64,000 nucleotides of DNA from contig NZ_CP007440.1 in NCBI RefSeq assembly GCF_001579845.1, positions 3,928,029 through 3,992,028 on the forward strand, given 5' to 3'. Origin of the DNA: Rhodoplanes sp. Z2-YC6860 (GTDB lineage Bacteria > Pseudomonadota > Alphaproteobacteria > Rhizobiales > Xanthobacteraceae). Positions 27,270 through 35,886 of this stretch are shown here, piece after piece. How positions within the stretch are numbered: position 1 is the first letter of the stretch; each line of letters begins with the position of its first letter. The notes under the pieces are model-generated. The model searched no databases, had not been told where the DNA came from, and saw only the letters and a list, made by a program, of their open reading frames with translations. The translations under genes were made by a program, and so were the position numbers.

Positions 27270-27587
27270 TTATTGAGGGGTTCCCATCGAACGGGGGGCA
27301 GATGAAAGCGAAAACGTCGACTTGGTGGACGCCGTGCGTTCGTTCATCGCGGCCCGCATGCGGTCGACGGCTTGCCGGCACTCACGGACCATCGGGTCGC
27401 GCGTGCTCAGCTTATACAATTTCACCTTGGCCTTGATCGCCTGATACCGGTTCTCGATGACGGTCGGCACGCCCTCGCGGTTGGCTAATTCCATGCACTC
27501 TGGAGGAACCGAGACTGGAAAGATGCTTTCGGCGGCGGCGGGTAGGCTCAAGCTCAATGTCAGGGCCGCAGCAGTCATCAGTCGCAT
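27270..27587 (-). CDS. Small exported protein, unknown function
   Basis: This is a 105-residue protein with a clear signal peptide (MRLMTAAALTLSLSLPAAAES). The mature part has two cysteines (VPPECMEL and MVRECRQAV), which could form a disulfide, and a helical middle (YQAIKAKVKLYKLS). It ends in a Ser/Thr-rich tail. GGAGAT sits upstream of this ATG; the open frame extends further but without a signal. I do not recognise a family. Confidence 0.7.
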   Translation of the reverse strand: MRLMTAAALTLSLSLPAAAESIFPVSVPPECMELANREGVPTVIENRYQAIKAKVKLYKLSTRDPMVRECRQAVDRMRAAMNERTASTKSTFSLSSAPRSMGTPQ

Positions 27588-27768
27588 TTCATCTCCGTAT
27601 CGACCGTTGAAAGGCACGCTCTCCATGCGAGCCGCTTGCCTAATCACGGTGCGTGAATCGAGGGGGATGCCAGCGTGTAGCACGGAACTGTGGTCGCATC
27701 GCGACCTGGATGTGGCGTGGTTACTTTGTCTGGCTCAGTGTCTTTGCAGCAACTTTGAGCGAAACCGC

Positions 27769-28491
27769 TCACCTGTTGAGGACCGCCTCGAACAGCGCGC
27801 CGACGTCGGGCGCCACCGCCTCCGCTCCGGCCCTGACCAGATCTGCCTGGCCAAAGCCGCCGGTCAGCAGGCCGACGGCCCGTGTGCCAACTTGGCACGC
27901 TGCGGACATGTCGTAGGGCGTATCGCCGATCATGACGGCGTCGCGCGGTGCCGCACCAAGCTCCTTCAGCGCCAGATCGATGACGTCGGGATGCGGCTTG
28001 CCGTGACGCACCTCATCACCGGAGCCGCATGCATCGACCATCCCGCGGATGCCCGTGAGCGCGACATACCGGTCGACCTCGTCACGGCTGGAGTCGGTCG
28101 CGAGCCCGATCGATTTGCCGGCGCTGCGGAGCCATCTGAAAAGCTCGGCTACCCGGGGGAAGGGCTGCACCTGCTGGAGATATTGCGATCGATAGCGCTC
28201 GCCCTGGCTTTTCAGAATCCGGCTTTTGACATCGTCGGTGAGGTCGGGAAACAAACGGGAGAGAAGGTCGCCCCCATCCATGCCAGACAGCGGCTGGAGG
28301 GTTTCCACGGTGACCTTGCGCCCGAATTCAGCGAGCGTCTCCGTCCAGCACTTCAATGTCAGGGGAACGGCGTCGACCAGCGTGCCTTCGATATCGAACA
28401 GAACGACCTGCGCCTCGATCAGCGGCCGCGCTGCCTGGGCCGGTGCGTCGGGTGTTGGGAATACGGCCAGATCGTCGGCTTGCGGCTTCAT
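27769..28491 (-). CDS. HAD-superfamily phosphatase, phosphoglycolate phosphatase-like
   Basis: This is a HAD hydrolase of about 240 residues. Motif I is LFDIEGTLVD, so the nucleophile Asp is followed by Glu instead of the usual second Asp. Motif II is LATDSSR, the motif III lysine is in GKPHPDV and motif IV is MIGDTPYDM. The helical cap between motifs I and II resembles phosphoglycolate phosphatase. DxE is also seen in enolase-phosphatase MtnC, so the substrate is uncertain. ATG 28491 is preferred to TTG 28503. It is transcribed divergently from the DUF763 gene. Confidence 0.87.
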   Translation of the reverse strand: MKPQADDLAVFPTPDAPAQAARPLIEAQVVLFDIEGTLVDAVPLTLKCWTETLAEFGRKVTVETLQPLSGMDGGDLLSRLFPDLTDDVKSRILKSQGERYRSQYLQQVQPFPRVAELFRWLRSAGKSIGLATDSSRDEVDRYVALTGIRGMVDACGSGDEVRHGKPHPDVIDLALKELGAAPRDAVMIGDTPYDMSAACQVGTRAVGLLTGGFGQADLVRAGAEAVAPDVGALFEAVLNR

Positions 28492-28618
28492 TGCATCCAA
28501 CAAAACCTTCCATGGTCAGCGCGAGTTCCGTGGAAGCGCGCCGCAATTGGAATCGCGGCGCCGCTTGACTATCTCGGCCTTGATCCGGCGCTATCAACGC
28601 CGGACGTTCGGGATTCGC

Positions 28619-29860
28619 ATGACGAGACGGACGGGAAGCGCCGATCTGCCGCTGCATGGCGGCCGCGTGCCACCTTGGCTTGCGGCGCGCATGGCCGCGC
28701 TCGGCGCGGTGATCTGTCAGGCGATCATCCATCACTACGGCCGCGACGAATTTCTGCGGCGGCTCTCGCATCCGTTCTGGTTCCAGTCGTTCGGCGCCGT
28801 CATGGGCATGGACTGGCACTCGTCGGGCATCACGACGAGCGTCATCGGCGCGCTGAAGCGTGGGCTCGGCCCGCTGTCCCATGAACTGGGCCTGCATGTC
28901 TGCGGCGGTCGCGGCAACCAATCGCGGCGCACGCCGGCAGAGCTGACGGCGCTCGGCGAACGCATCGGCTTCGACGGCGAAGCGCTGACCCGCACCAGCC
29001 GCCTCGTGGCCAAGGTCGACAGCGCCGCCGTGCAGGACGGCTTCGATCTCTACCTGCATGGCTTCATTGTTGCCGATGACGGCAAATGGACCGTGGTGCA
29101 GCAGGGCATGAACGGCGAGCGGCGGCAGGCGCGCCGCTATCACTGGCATTCCGAAGGACTCGACAGCTTCGTCGAAGAGCCCCACGCGGCCATCGACGGG
29201 CCGGAGCAGGGCGAGATCATCAACCTGACCGACCGGCGAGCAGCACCTTCGCGCAGTGCGCAGCTCGATCTGCTGGCTGGCTTGGGGCCGGATCGCATCG
29301 TCTCGGAGCTGGCGCGACTGGAGGATCCGCCCGCGCAGGGATTTCTGCCGCATCTCATCATGCCCGCGCATCACGATGTCCGCGCCAAGGACGTGGTGCT
29401 TCGCAGGCTCCACGGCACGCTCGCGGCCGCCGCCGACCGCGGGCCTGCCGATTTCGCCGAGCTTCTGCTGGTGCCCGGCGTCGGCGCCCGCACCGTGGAA
29501 TCGCTCGCCATGGTGGCCGAGGTGGTGCATGGCGCGCCGTGCCGGTTCAGCGATCCGGCGCGGTTCTCACTCGCCCACGGCGGCAAGGACCGGCATCCCT
29601 ATCCGGTGCCGCTGCGCGTCTATGACGAAACCATCAGCGTTCTGAAATCGGCGGTGCACAAAGCGAGGCTCGGCCGCGAGGAGGAACTCGCGGCCCTTAA
29701 GCGGCTGGACGACCAGGCCCGGCAGCTGGAGACGTTCGCCAGCGGGCCGTCGTTCGATGCCCATGTGGCGCGGGAGCGCGACCGCTCGCCGGATTACGAC
29801 GGGCGCTCGGTGTTCGGCTGGGAGGCCAACTTGAGGGGAGCAAAAGACCGGAGCGCCTGA
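28619..29860 (+). CDS. DUF763 protein with helix-hairpin-helix motif
   Basis: This is a 413-residue protein of the DUF763 family. The start MTRRTGSADLPLHGGRVPPW and the block FGAVMGMDWHSSGITTSV are the family hallmarks. A helix-hairpin-helix DNA-binding motif, LVPGVGARTVESLAMVAE, lies near residue 285, and a late block reads GGKDRHPYPVPL. As I recall, the family is known mostly from archaea and thermophiles and is uncharacterised, with a possible role in DNA handling inferred from the motif. The open frame continues 131 codons upstream, but that part is antisense to the HAD gene and not protein-like. Confidence 0.87.
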   Translation: MTRRTGSADLPLHGGRVPPWLAARMAALGAVICQAIIHHYGRDEFLRRLSHPFWFQSFGAVMGMDWHSSGITTSVIGALKRGLGPLSHELGLHVCGGRGNQSRRTPAELTALGERIGFDGEALTRTSRLVAKVDSAAVQDGFDLYLHGFIVADDGKWTVVQQGMNGERRQARRYHWHSEGLDSFVEEPHAAIDGPEQGEIINLTDRRAAPSRSAQLDLLAGLGPDRIVSELARLEDPPAQGFLPHLIMPAHHDVRAKDVVLRRLHGTLAAAADRGPADFAELLLVPGVGARTVESLAMVAEVVHGAPCRFSDPARFSLAHGGKDRHPYPVPLRVYDETISVLKSAVHKARLGREEELAALKRLDDQARQLETFASGPSFDAHVARERDRSPDYDGRSVFGWEANLRGAKDRSA

Positions 29861-30284
29861 AGCGAGAACAGCGCGGCCGCGCCGCCTTTGGCATCGGGCT
29901 TCGATGGACTTCCCAAAAAGAGGTGGACCGCCGCGAGTTGCCTCAAAATCCGCTCGGAGGGCAGCTCCACGCGGCGCGACGGCCCGAGCGGTATTTAGGA
30001 AGCCTTCGATGGTTTGGCAGCCCTCTCGGCTTGCAAACATTTGGGCGAAAAGCCGCGGAACGTGAGGCCAAACGTCATGGCCGTGTCGCATTCCCGGAGG
30101 AGGGCTCGCGGGCAGTTCCGGCAGGGCCGGGCTTCGATCCGGACCGCGTGGCAGCCATGGCCGCACGTCGATTCGCAACCGTTCCAGCCGGTTCTGAAAG
30201 CGGCAGTCCCGAACGAGCCGGCGGCGGCTGGCGCTCACAGAGCTGATCGCCGAGACTGGCCGCGCAGCGGCGAGGTTTCGGCTC
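29861..30284. other. Gene-free 424-base stretch before a Bug gene
   Basis: Reading frames here give compositionally biased translations with no recognisable motif or Shine-Dalgarno. I see no terminator with a T-tract after the DUF763 gene. It probably contains the promoter of the following binding-protein gene. Confidence 0.4.
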
Positions 30285-31295
30285 ATGGCATCACGCAGGA
30301 AATTGGATTTCGTCAGGCGGACAATCTCCCGCCGCGGCGCTGCGCGGCTGGCGGTCGGCGCTTTGGCGCTGCCGGCGATTTTGCGCTGCGCGCGAGCCAA
30401 CACTTATCCGGTGCGGCCCGTACGCATCATCATCGGCTTTGCTGCCGGCGGCTCGACCGACGTCACAGGCCGGTTGATCGCGCAGTGGTTGTCGGAGCGG
30501 CTCGGCCAGCCCTTCGTGGTTGAGAACCGGCCAGGTGCAGGAACCAACATCGGCACCGAAGCGGTGATCAACGCGCCGGCCGACGGCACAACGCTGCTGT
30601 TCGTCACACCGGCGAACGCCATCAACGCCACGCTCTATGACAAGCTGCCGTTCAACTTCATCCGCGACATCGAGCCGGTCTGCGGCATCATGCGGGTGCC
30701 GAACGTGATGCAGGTGCATCCGACGTTTCCGGCAAAGACAGTGGCGGAATTGATCGCATATGCGAAAGCCAATCCGGGCAAGATCAGTCACGCCTCGGCA
30801 GGCATCGGCAGCAGCAGTCATCTGGCGGGCGAGTTGTTCAAGGTGATGACCGGCATCGAAGCCGTTCACGTGCCGTATCGCGGCAACGCGCCGGCGCTCA
30901 CCGACCTGCTGGCCGGGCAAGTGCAACTCGGCTTCGAGAGCATGCCATCGTCGGTCGAATACATCCGCTCCGGCCGGATGCGTGCGCTGGGGCTGAGCAC
31001 GGCGAAGCGCTCGCAGGCGCTGCCGGATGTCCCGACGATTGGCGAGACTGTGCCGGGCTATGAGTCGAGCCCGTTCTATGGCATCGGCGCGCCGAAGGGC
31101 ACGCCATCGGAAATCGTCACGCTGCTCAACCGTGAGATCAATGCCGGCCTCGCAGATCCGAACCTCAACGCACGGTTCGCCGACCTCGGCGGCATGATGT
31201 TGCCGGGCTCGGCTGCGGACTTCGGCAGGCTCATTGCCGACGAGACCGAGAAGTGGGCCGGGGTGATCCGGACCGCCAACATCAAGACGCAATAG
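30285..31295 (+). CDS. Bug/TctC-family solute-binding protein with twin-arginine-like signal
   Basis: This is a 336-residue tripartite tricarboxylate transporter binding protein. The N-terminus (FVRRTISRRGAARLAVGALA) combines basic residues with a hydrophobic stretch and may use the Tat route. The mature part opens YPVRPVRIIIGFAAGGSTD, and ligand loops ISHASAGIGSSSH and HVPYRGNAPALTDL are present. GCGAGGT precedes the ATG. It stands alone about 135 bases upstream of an aldehyde dehydrogenase on the same strand. A shared pathway is plausible but not shown. Confidence 0.92.
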   Translation: MASRRKLDFVRRTISRRGAARLAVGALALPAILRCARANTYPVRPVRIIIGFAAGGSTDVTGRLIAQWLSERLGQPFVVENRPGAGTNIGTEAVINAPADGTTLLFVTPANAINATLYDKLPFNFIRDIEPVCGIMRVPNVMQVHPTFPAKTVAELIAYAKANPGKISHASAGIGSSSHLAGELFKVMTGIEAVHVPYRGNAPALTDLLAGQVQLGFESMPSSVEYIRSGRMRALGLSTAKRSQALPDVPTIGETVPGYESSPFYGIGAPKGTPSEIVTLLNREINAGLADPNLNARFADLGGMMLPGSAADFGRLIADETEKWAGVIRTANIKTQ

Positions 31296-31365
31296 CGCCG
31301 CGCGCCGCACACGCCGTCCGGAGCCGCTTTTTGCAACGCAGGCATGACAACATCGCCACGCGACA

Positions 31366-31424
31366 TTGTTCCCTGGTTATATTCAATGGTATATAGCGAT
31401 CCCAGAAACATATCGTTCCAGGGA
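31366..31424 (+). promoter_or_regulatory. AT-rich promoter-like region and inverted repeat before ALDH gene
   Basis: TTGTTC, 18 bases, then TATATA (31390-31395) resembles a promoter in an otherwise GC-rich region. An inverted repeat TCCCTGG (31370-31376) ... CCAGGGA (31418-31424) overlaps the Shine-Dalgarno GGGAG of the aldehyde dehydrogenase. If transcription starts upstream of the left arm, the pair could hide the ribosome site; otherwise it may be an operator. Confidence 0.35.
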
Positions 31425-31431
31425 GCAGGTC

Positions 31432-32865
31432 ATGAGCGAGAACGACACTAAGTTTTATATCGACGGCGCCTGGGTCGAGCCGGCCGTTCCCGAGCTCTTC
31501 GATGTGATCAACCCGGCAACCGAAGAGGTCGCGGGGCAGATCAGCCTCGGCTCGGGCAAAGACGTCAATCGCGCGGTCATGGCCGCGCGCAAGGCCTTTC
31601 CGGCCTTCTCGGCGACCAGCCGCGACGAGCGGCTCGACCTGCTGCAGCGGATCATCAAGCGCTATGAGGAGCGCAGCAGCGAGCTTTCGCAGGCGATGAC
31701 GGCCGAGATGGGCTCGCCGATCACCTTTTCCAACGAGGTGCAGACCGTCAACGCGCTCGGCCACTTCAAGGAGATGGTCGACGTCCTGAAATCTTACGAA
31801 TTCGAACGCTTCATGGGCGGCACGCTGATCCGCCGCGAGGCGATCGGCGTCTGCGGCTTGATCACGCCATGGAACTGGCCGCTGAACCAGGTGACCTCGA
31901 AGCTCGCGCCGGCGCTGGCGGCCGGCTGCACCGTGGTGTTGAAGCCGAGCGAAATCGCGCCGCTCAGCACCATTCTGCTGATGGAGGTCCTGCATGATGC
32001 GGGCGTGCCGAAGGGCGTGGTCAACCTCGTCAACGGCGACGGTCCGGGTGTCGGCGCCGCCATCTCCAAACACCCGGACATCGACATGGTGTCGTTCACC
32101 GGCTCGACCCGCGCCGGCATTCTGATCGCGAAGGCCGCGGCGAAGACGGTGAAGCGCGTGACGCAGGAGCTCGGCGGCAAGTCGCCGAACATCATTCTCG
32201 GTGGCGTCGATCTCGCCAAGGCGGTGCCGGCCGGTGTGCTGCGCTGCTACACCAACACCGGGCAGTCGTGTCAGGCGCCGACCCGCATGCTGATCCACAA
32301 GTCGCAGCGCGACGAAGCGGTGGCGCTCGCCAAGAAGACCGCCGAGCAGGTCAAGCTCGGCGATCCGCTCGATCCGGCGACCCAGATGGGACCGCTGGTC
32401 AGCAAAGCGCAGTTCGACAAGGTGCAGGGCCTGATCGAGAAGGGCATCCAGGAGGGCGCAACGCTCGTGACCGGCGGGCCGGGGCGACCTGCGGGCTTCA
32501 ACCGCGGTTACTTCGTCCGGCCGACCGTATTCGCCGACGTCACGCCGAACATGACCATCGCCAAGGAGGAAATCTTCGGCCCGGTGCTGTCGATGATGAC
32601 CTATGGCACCGAGGATCAGGCCATCAAGATGGCCAACAAGACGAGCTACGGTCTTGCCGGCTACGTCCAGGCTGGCGATATCGCCGACGCGCGCCGGGTC
32701 GCGACGAAAATTCGCGCAGGCCGCATCTATCTCAATGGCGCGCCGGCGAACCAGAGCGTGCCGTTCGGCGGTTACAAACAGTCAGGAAACGGCCGCGAGC
32801 ACGGCGTGTTCGGCCTCGAAGAGTATCTCGAGGTGAAGGCCGTGCTGGGCTACCAGACGGCGTGA
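31432..32865 (+). CDS. NAD(P)-dependent aldehyde dehydrogenase
   Basis: This is a 477-residue ALDH that oxidises an aldehyde to the acid. ITPWNWPLNQ and the cofactor segment VSFTGSTRAG near residue 225 are present. The general-base Glu lies in TQELGGKSPN, the catalytic Cys in NTGQSCQAP, and the late motif EEIFGPVLSMM is intact. ATG 31432 was chosen for GGGAGCAGG upstream; the extra 22 codons of open frame have no signal. The next small gene follows after 34 bases and may be co-transcribed. Substrate specificity cannot be read. Confidence 0.94.
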   Translation: MSENDTKFYIDGAWVEPAVPELFDVINPATEEVAGQISLGSGKDVNRAVMAARKAFPAFSATSRDERLDLLQRIIKRYEERSSELSQAMTAEMGSPITFSNEVQTVNALGHFKEMVDVLKSYEFERFMGGTLIRREAIGVCGLITPWNWPLNQVTSKLAPALAAGCTVVLKPSEIAPLSTILLMEVLHDAGVPKGVVNLVNGDGPGVGAAISKHPDIDMVSFTGSTRAGILIAKAAAKTVKRVTQELGGKSPNIILGGVDLAKAVPAGVLRCYTNTGQSCQAPTRMLIHKSQRDEAVALAKKTAEQVKLGDPLDPATQMGPLVSKAQFDKVQGLIEKGIQEGATLVTGGPGRPAGFNRGYFVRPTVFADVTPNMTIAKEEIFGPVLSMMTYGTEDQAIKMANKTSYGLAGYVQAGDIADARRVATKIRAGRIYLNGAPANQSVPFGGYKQSGNGREHGVFGLEEYLEVKAVLGYQTA

Positions 32866-32899
32866 GACACGGACGCAAGGGCGGGGCTACTCACCGGAG

Positions 32900-33304
32900 A
32901 TGACGCGCACGATCATCAGCAGCGGTCTGACGACGTGCGACGCGACGGAAGACGGCCAGATCATCCGTCTGGATTTTCTGGACAAGGCCGGAGAGCCGGT
33001 GTCCGTCGCGTTGCCGTTCCGGCAGGCCGCATCAGTGATGATGACGCTGCCGGGGCTGTTATCGAAAGCGCTCCGGCAGCAGACCCGGAACGACATATCG
33101 CGCTACGTCTTTTCGCTCGGCCGATGGTCGATCGAGAGCAGCGAACAGTCTTGTCTGATCATGACGCTTGCCACCGACGACGGTTTCGAGGTGTCGTTCG
33201 GCATTCCGTTCGAGACCTGCCGCGCGATGGGCTGGGCGCTGAAGGATGAGGGCCGCAAAGCGCTGTCCGATGGCGCGGGCGACGACCCGTCCGCGCTCAA
33301 TTGA
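32900..33304 (+). CDS. Conserved-looking 134-residue protein, unknown function
   Basis: This is a soluble, mixed alpha/beta protein with regular strand-like segments (IIRLDFLDKAGEPVSVALPF, SRYVFSLGRWSIE, EVSFGIPFETCRAMGWAL). There is no signal peptide or membrane helix. It lies 34 bases after the aldehyde dehydrogenase on the same strand and ends just before the convergent monooxygenase. I do not recognise a family. Confidence 0.6.
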   Translation: MTRTIISSGLTTCDATEDGQIIRLDFLDKAGEPVSVALPFRQAASVMMTLPGLLSKALRQQTRNDISRYVFSLGRWSIESSEQSCLIMTLATDDGFEVSFGIPFETCRAMGWALKDEGRKALSDGAGDDPSALN

Positions 33305-33319
33305 ACCAAGCGCTGCGCG

Positions 33320-34669
33320 TTACTCGGCCGCCTGCGGTGCGGCGTTCGGGAATTCGCTCTTCGGCCAGCTCAGGCCGTAGTGCTCGCGCAGTGTCTTGCC
33401 CTCGTAAGCGGTGCGGAACAGTCCCCGTTTCTGCAGGATCGGCACCACCTCGGCGCTGAACACGTCGAGCTGCGCCGGCAGGATCGGCGGCATGATGTTG
33501 AAGCCGTCGGCTGCGCCGTCGGTGAACCAGTCTTCAAGAAGGTCGGCGGCCTGCTCGGGCGTGCCCGCGAAAGTGAAGTGCCCGCGTGCGCCGGCAAGAT
33601 AGGCGAGGAGCTGCCGCAGCGTCGGCTGTTCGCGTTTAACGAACCCCAGGATCACTTCGGTGCGGCTGCGTGCCGCCTGCACGGTGGCGGGATCGGGGAA
33701 GTCCGCCGGCGTCAGCGGCCGGTCGAGCGGCAGATGCGTGAAGTCGTGGCCGCCGAAGCGGCCGGACAAACGCTTGCGCCCCACCTCCACATCGGAAAGC
33801 TCGTTGATCTCCTGCGACATCCGCCGCGCCTCTGCTTCGGTCGAGGCAATCATTGGGCTGAAGCCCGGCAGGATGTGCACCTGGTTCGGATCGCGGCCTT
33901 CTTCCTTCACCAGCGATTTGAGATCGGCGTAGAACGCCTGCGCCGTCGTCTTCTCCATATGCGCGGTGAACACCGCCTCGGCGTGACGCGCGGCGAATCT
34001 TCGCCCGACATCGGACGATCCGGCCTGCACCAGCACCGGGCGTCCTTGAGGCGTGCGCGGCAGGTTGAGCGGCCCCGCCACTTCGTAATGCTCGCCCTTG
34101 TGGTTGATCGGCCGGATGCGGTTCGCCTTGGCGTAGAGCCCGCCGGCGCGGTCGTCGACCACCGCGTCCTCGGCCCAGCTGTCCCACAGGCCCTTGACCA
34201 CCGTCATGAACTCTTCGCCTTGCTCGTAGCGATCCGAATGGCTCACCTGGCCCGAGCCGCCGTAGTTGCGAGCTGCGGTCGCGAGCCACGACGTCACGAT
34301 GTTCCAGCCGACGCGGCCGTTGCTGATGTGGTCGAGCGCGCCGAACTGCCGCGCCAGGTTGAACGGCTCGGTGTAGGTCGTGGAGCAGGTGGCGATCAGG
34401 CCGATGCGGGTCGTGACCGGCGCGATCGCGGCAAGCACCGTGATCGGCTCGAGCCAGGAGCGCGCCGCCTGCGAGGCGTCGTCGCCGAGCGCCAACTGAT
34501 CGGCGAGGAAGATGGAATCGAACAGGGCCTTTTCGGCGCGCTGTGCCAGGTCCTGGTAATAGCGGATGTCGGTCAGCGGCAGCGGCGAGGCGAGGGGGTG
34601 CCGCCACGACGCTTCGTGATGGCCGCGGCTGTGGATGAACAGATTGAGATGCATTTGCCGCTTCGTCAT
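33320..34669 (-). CDS. LLM-class FMN-dependent monooxygenase, NtaA/SnaA family
   Basis: This is a 449-residue bacterial-luciferase-like oxygenase that uses reduced FMN supplied by a separate reductase. Family marks are LNLFIHSRGHHEASWRHP at the start, ISNGRVGWNIVTSW, and RPVLVQAGSSDVGRRFAARH. Relatives attack nitrilotriacetate, EDTA, alkanesulfonates or dibenzothiophene sulfone; the substrate here is unknown. ATG 34669 with GAGG upstream was preferred to a start 51 codons earlier. It is the last gene of a minus-strand operon with the enolase-superfamily enzyme and the interrupted Bug gene. Confidence 0.92.
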   Translation of the reverse strand: MTKRQMHLNLFIHSRGHHEASWRHPLASPLPLTDIRYYQDLAQRAEKALFDSIFLADQLALGDDASQAARSWLEPITVLAAIAPVTTRIGLIATCSTTYTEPFNLARQFGALDHISNGRVGWNIVTSWLATAARNYGGSGQVSHSDRYEQGEEFMTVVKGLWDSWAEDAVVDDRAGGLYAKANRIRPINHKGEHYEVAGPLNLPRTPQGRPVLVQAGSSDVGRRFAARHAEAVFTAHMEKTTAQAFYADLKSLVKEEGRDPNQVHILPGFSPMIASTEAEARRMSQEINELSDVEVGRKRLSGRFGGHDFTHLPLDRPLTPADFPDPATVQAARSRTEVILGFVKREQPTLRQLLAYLAGARGHFTFAGTPEQAADLLEDWFTDGAADGFNIMPPILPAQLDVFSAEVVPILQKRGLFRTAYEGKTLREHYGLSWPKSEFPNAAPQAAE

Positions 34670-34739
34670 GGTGTCGTCCTCGACTTGCAGTCGTTTCTTT
34701 TGATCCGGTCGCACAGCATAGCAAACCTCACGCTTCCTC

Positions 34740-35849
34740 TCATGCGCCCGACGGCGCATGCAGCGCGACGCTGCTCGCCTTCGCGAAGTGTTCGTAACCG
34801 ACCGTGTGGGCGACAAGCGCATCGGTGTCGATGGCCGGCCGGAAGCCCGCAGGCACCATCAGCTGGCCGTCGACGAACCGCAGTGGCTCGGCAAACAGCC
34901 GCACCTTCGGCTTGAGGAATCCGTTGAACTCGCCGGCGTTGTGAATGGTCACGCGGGCGACGCAGGCCTCCATCCAGCAGCCAAGCTCGGCGCCAAGGCC
35001 GTCGCCCAGCACCGACTCCATGCCGTTCCGGCTCACCGCGTCGAGCGCCTCGCGCAGCAGATCGAGGCCGCCGAAGCGCTTCAGTTTGAGCTTGCACAGT
35101 CCGACGTTCGGGATGGCGGCGGCGCGCTCGACGTCGGCAAGCTCGCAGATCGGCTCGTCGAGCATGACCGGAACCGTGGACACCTTGGCGACATTGGCGT
35201 TGGCGTCCCAGTCTTCGGCGAGGCATGGCTGTTCGAACAATTCGATACCCGAAGGATCGAGCGCTGCCGCAAAGCGGCAGGCGTCGCTCTCGGAAAAGGC
35301 GCGGTTGGCATCGATCCGCATGGTGGCGCGGCCGTTGATCGCGCGCTGGATCGCCTTGACGCGGCGAATGTCGTCGTCGGCATCCTTGCCGACCTTGATC
35401 TTGAAGGTGCGGAAGCCTTCGCCGAGCCGCCGTTCAACCTCGTCCTCGATGTCTTTTGGAGCCGAGCCGTTGAACGGTGTCAGCAGCGGCAGGCGGACGT
35501 CGCGATCGATCTTGAGCAGCGGATGATCTTCGAGCATCTCGATGGCAGTCAGAAGGGCGGTGGCCGCGACCTTGCTTGCGCCCATATGGGCCGCAATGAT
35601 CGCCTTGGCCTCGCGGGTGTCCTTGCCGATCACAGCCGCAGCGTGTTCCCGGCAAAACGCCCAGCCGCCGTCGCGGGTCTCGCGGCTCGATCCCGGAGAG
35701 ATATGGCCTTCGCCCCAGCCGATCCGGCCGTCGGCATCGCGCACCTCGACGATGATCGGCTCGAACTCGGTGAAGGTCCGGTACGACAGCACGTAAGGCC
35801 GGATGAGGGGCAGGCGGACCGTGCGCAGCGTCAGCGTGTGGAGCTTCAT
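34740..35849 (-). CDS. Enolase-superfamily enzyme (muconate lactonizing/dipeptide epimerase-like)
   Basis: This is a 369-residue enzyme that would abstract a proton next to a carboxylate using a metal-stabilised enolate. The catalytic KxK is in FKIKVGKD; metal ligands are Asp in MRIDANRAF, Glu in ELFEQPC and the acidic pair in VMLDEPI. The second-face lysine is in CKLKLKRFGG. This places it in the muconate cycloisomerase subgroup rather than mandelate racemase. It lies between the Bug gene (37 bases upstream) and the monooxygenase (70 bases downstream), so a catabolic role is likely. Confidence 0.9.
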   Translation of the reverse strand: MKLHTLTLRTVRLPLIRPYVLSYRTFTEFEPIIVEVRDADGRIGWGEGHISPGSSRETRDGGWAFCREHAAAVIGKDTREAKAIIAAHMGASKVAATALLTAIEMLEDHPLLKIDRDVRLPLLTPFNGSAPKDIEDEVERRLGEGFRTFKIKVGKDADDDIRRVKAIQRAINGRATMRIDANRAFSESDACRFAAALDPSGIELFEQPCLAEDWDANANVAKVSTVPVMLDEPICELADVERAAAIPNVGLCKLKLKRFGGLDLLREALDAVSRNGMESVLGDGLGAELGCWMEACVARVTIHNAGEFNGFLKPKVRLFAEPLRFVDGQLMVPAGFRPAIDTDALVAHTVGYEHFAKASSVALHAPSGA

Positions 35850-35886
35850 CGATCGACCTCAACGTCCGCTCGGGTCATGTCCCGCC

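Noticed and set aside
29567-30403. 278-residue minus-strand frame across the DUF763 3' end and the Bug 5' end
   Set aside because: Biased composition, no motif, and it overlaps two well-supported genes on the other strand.
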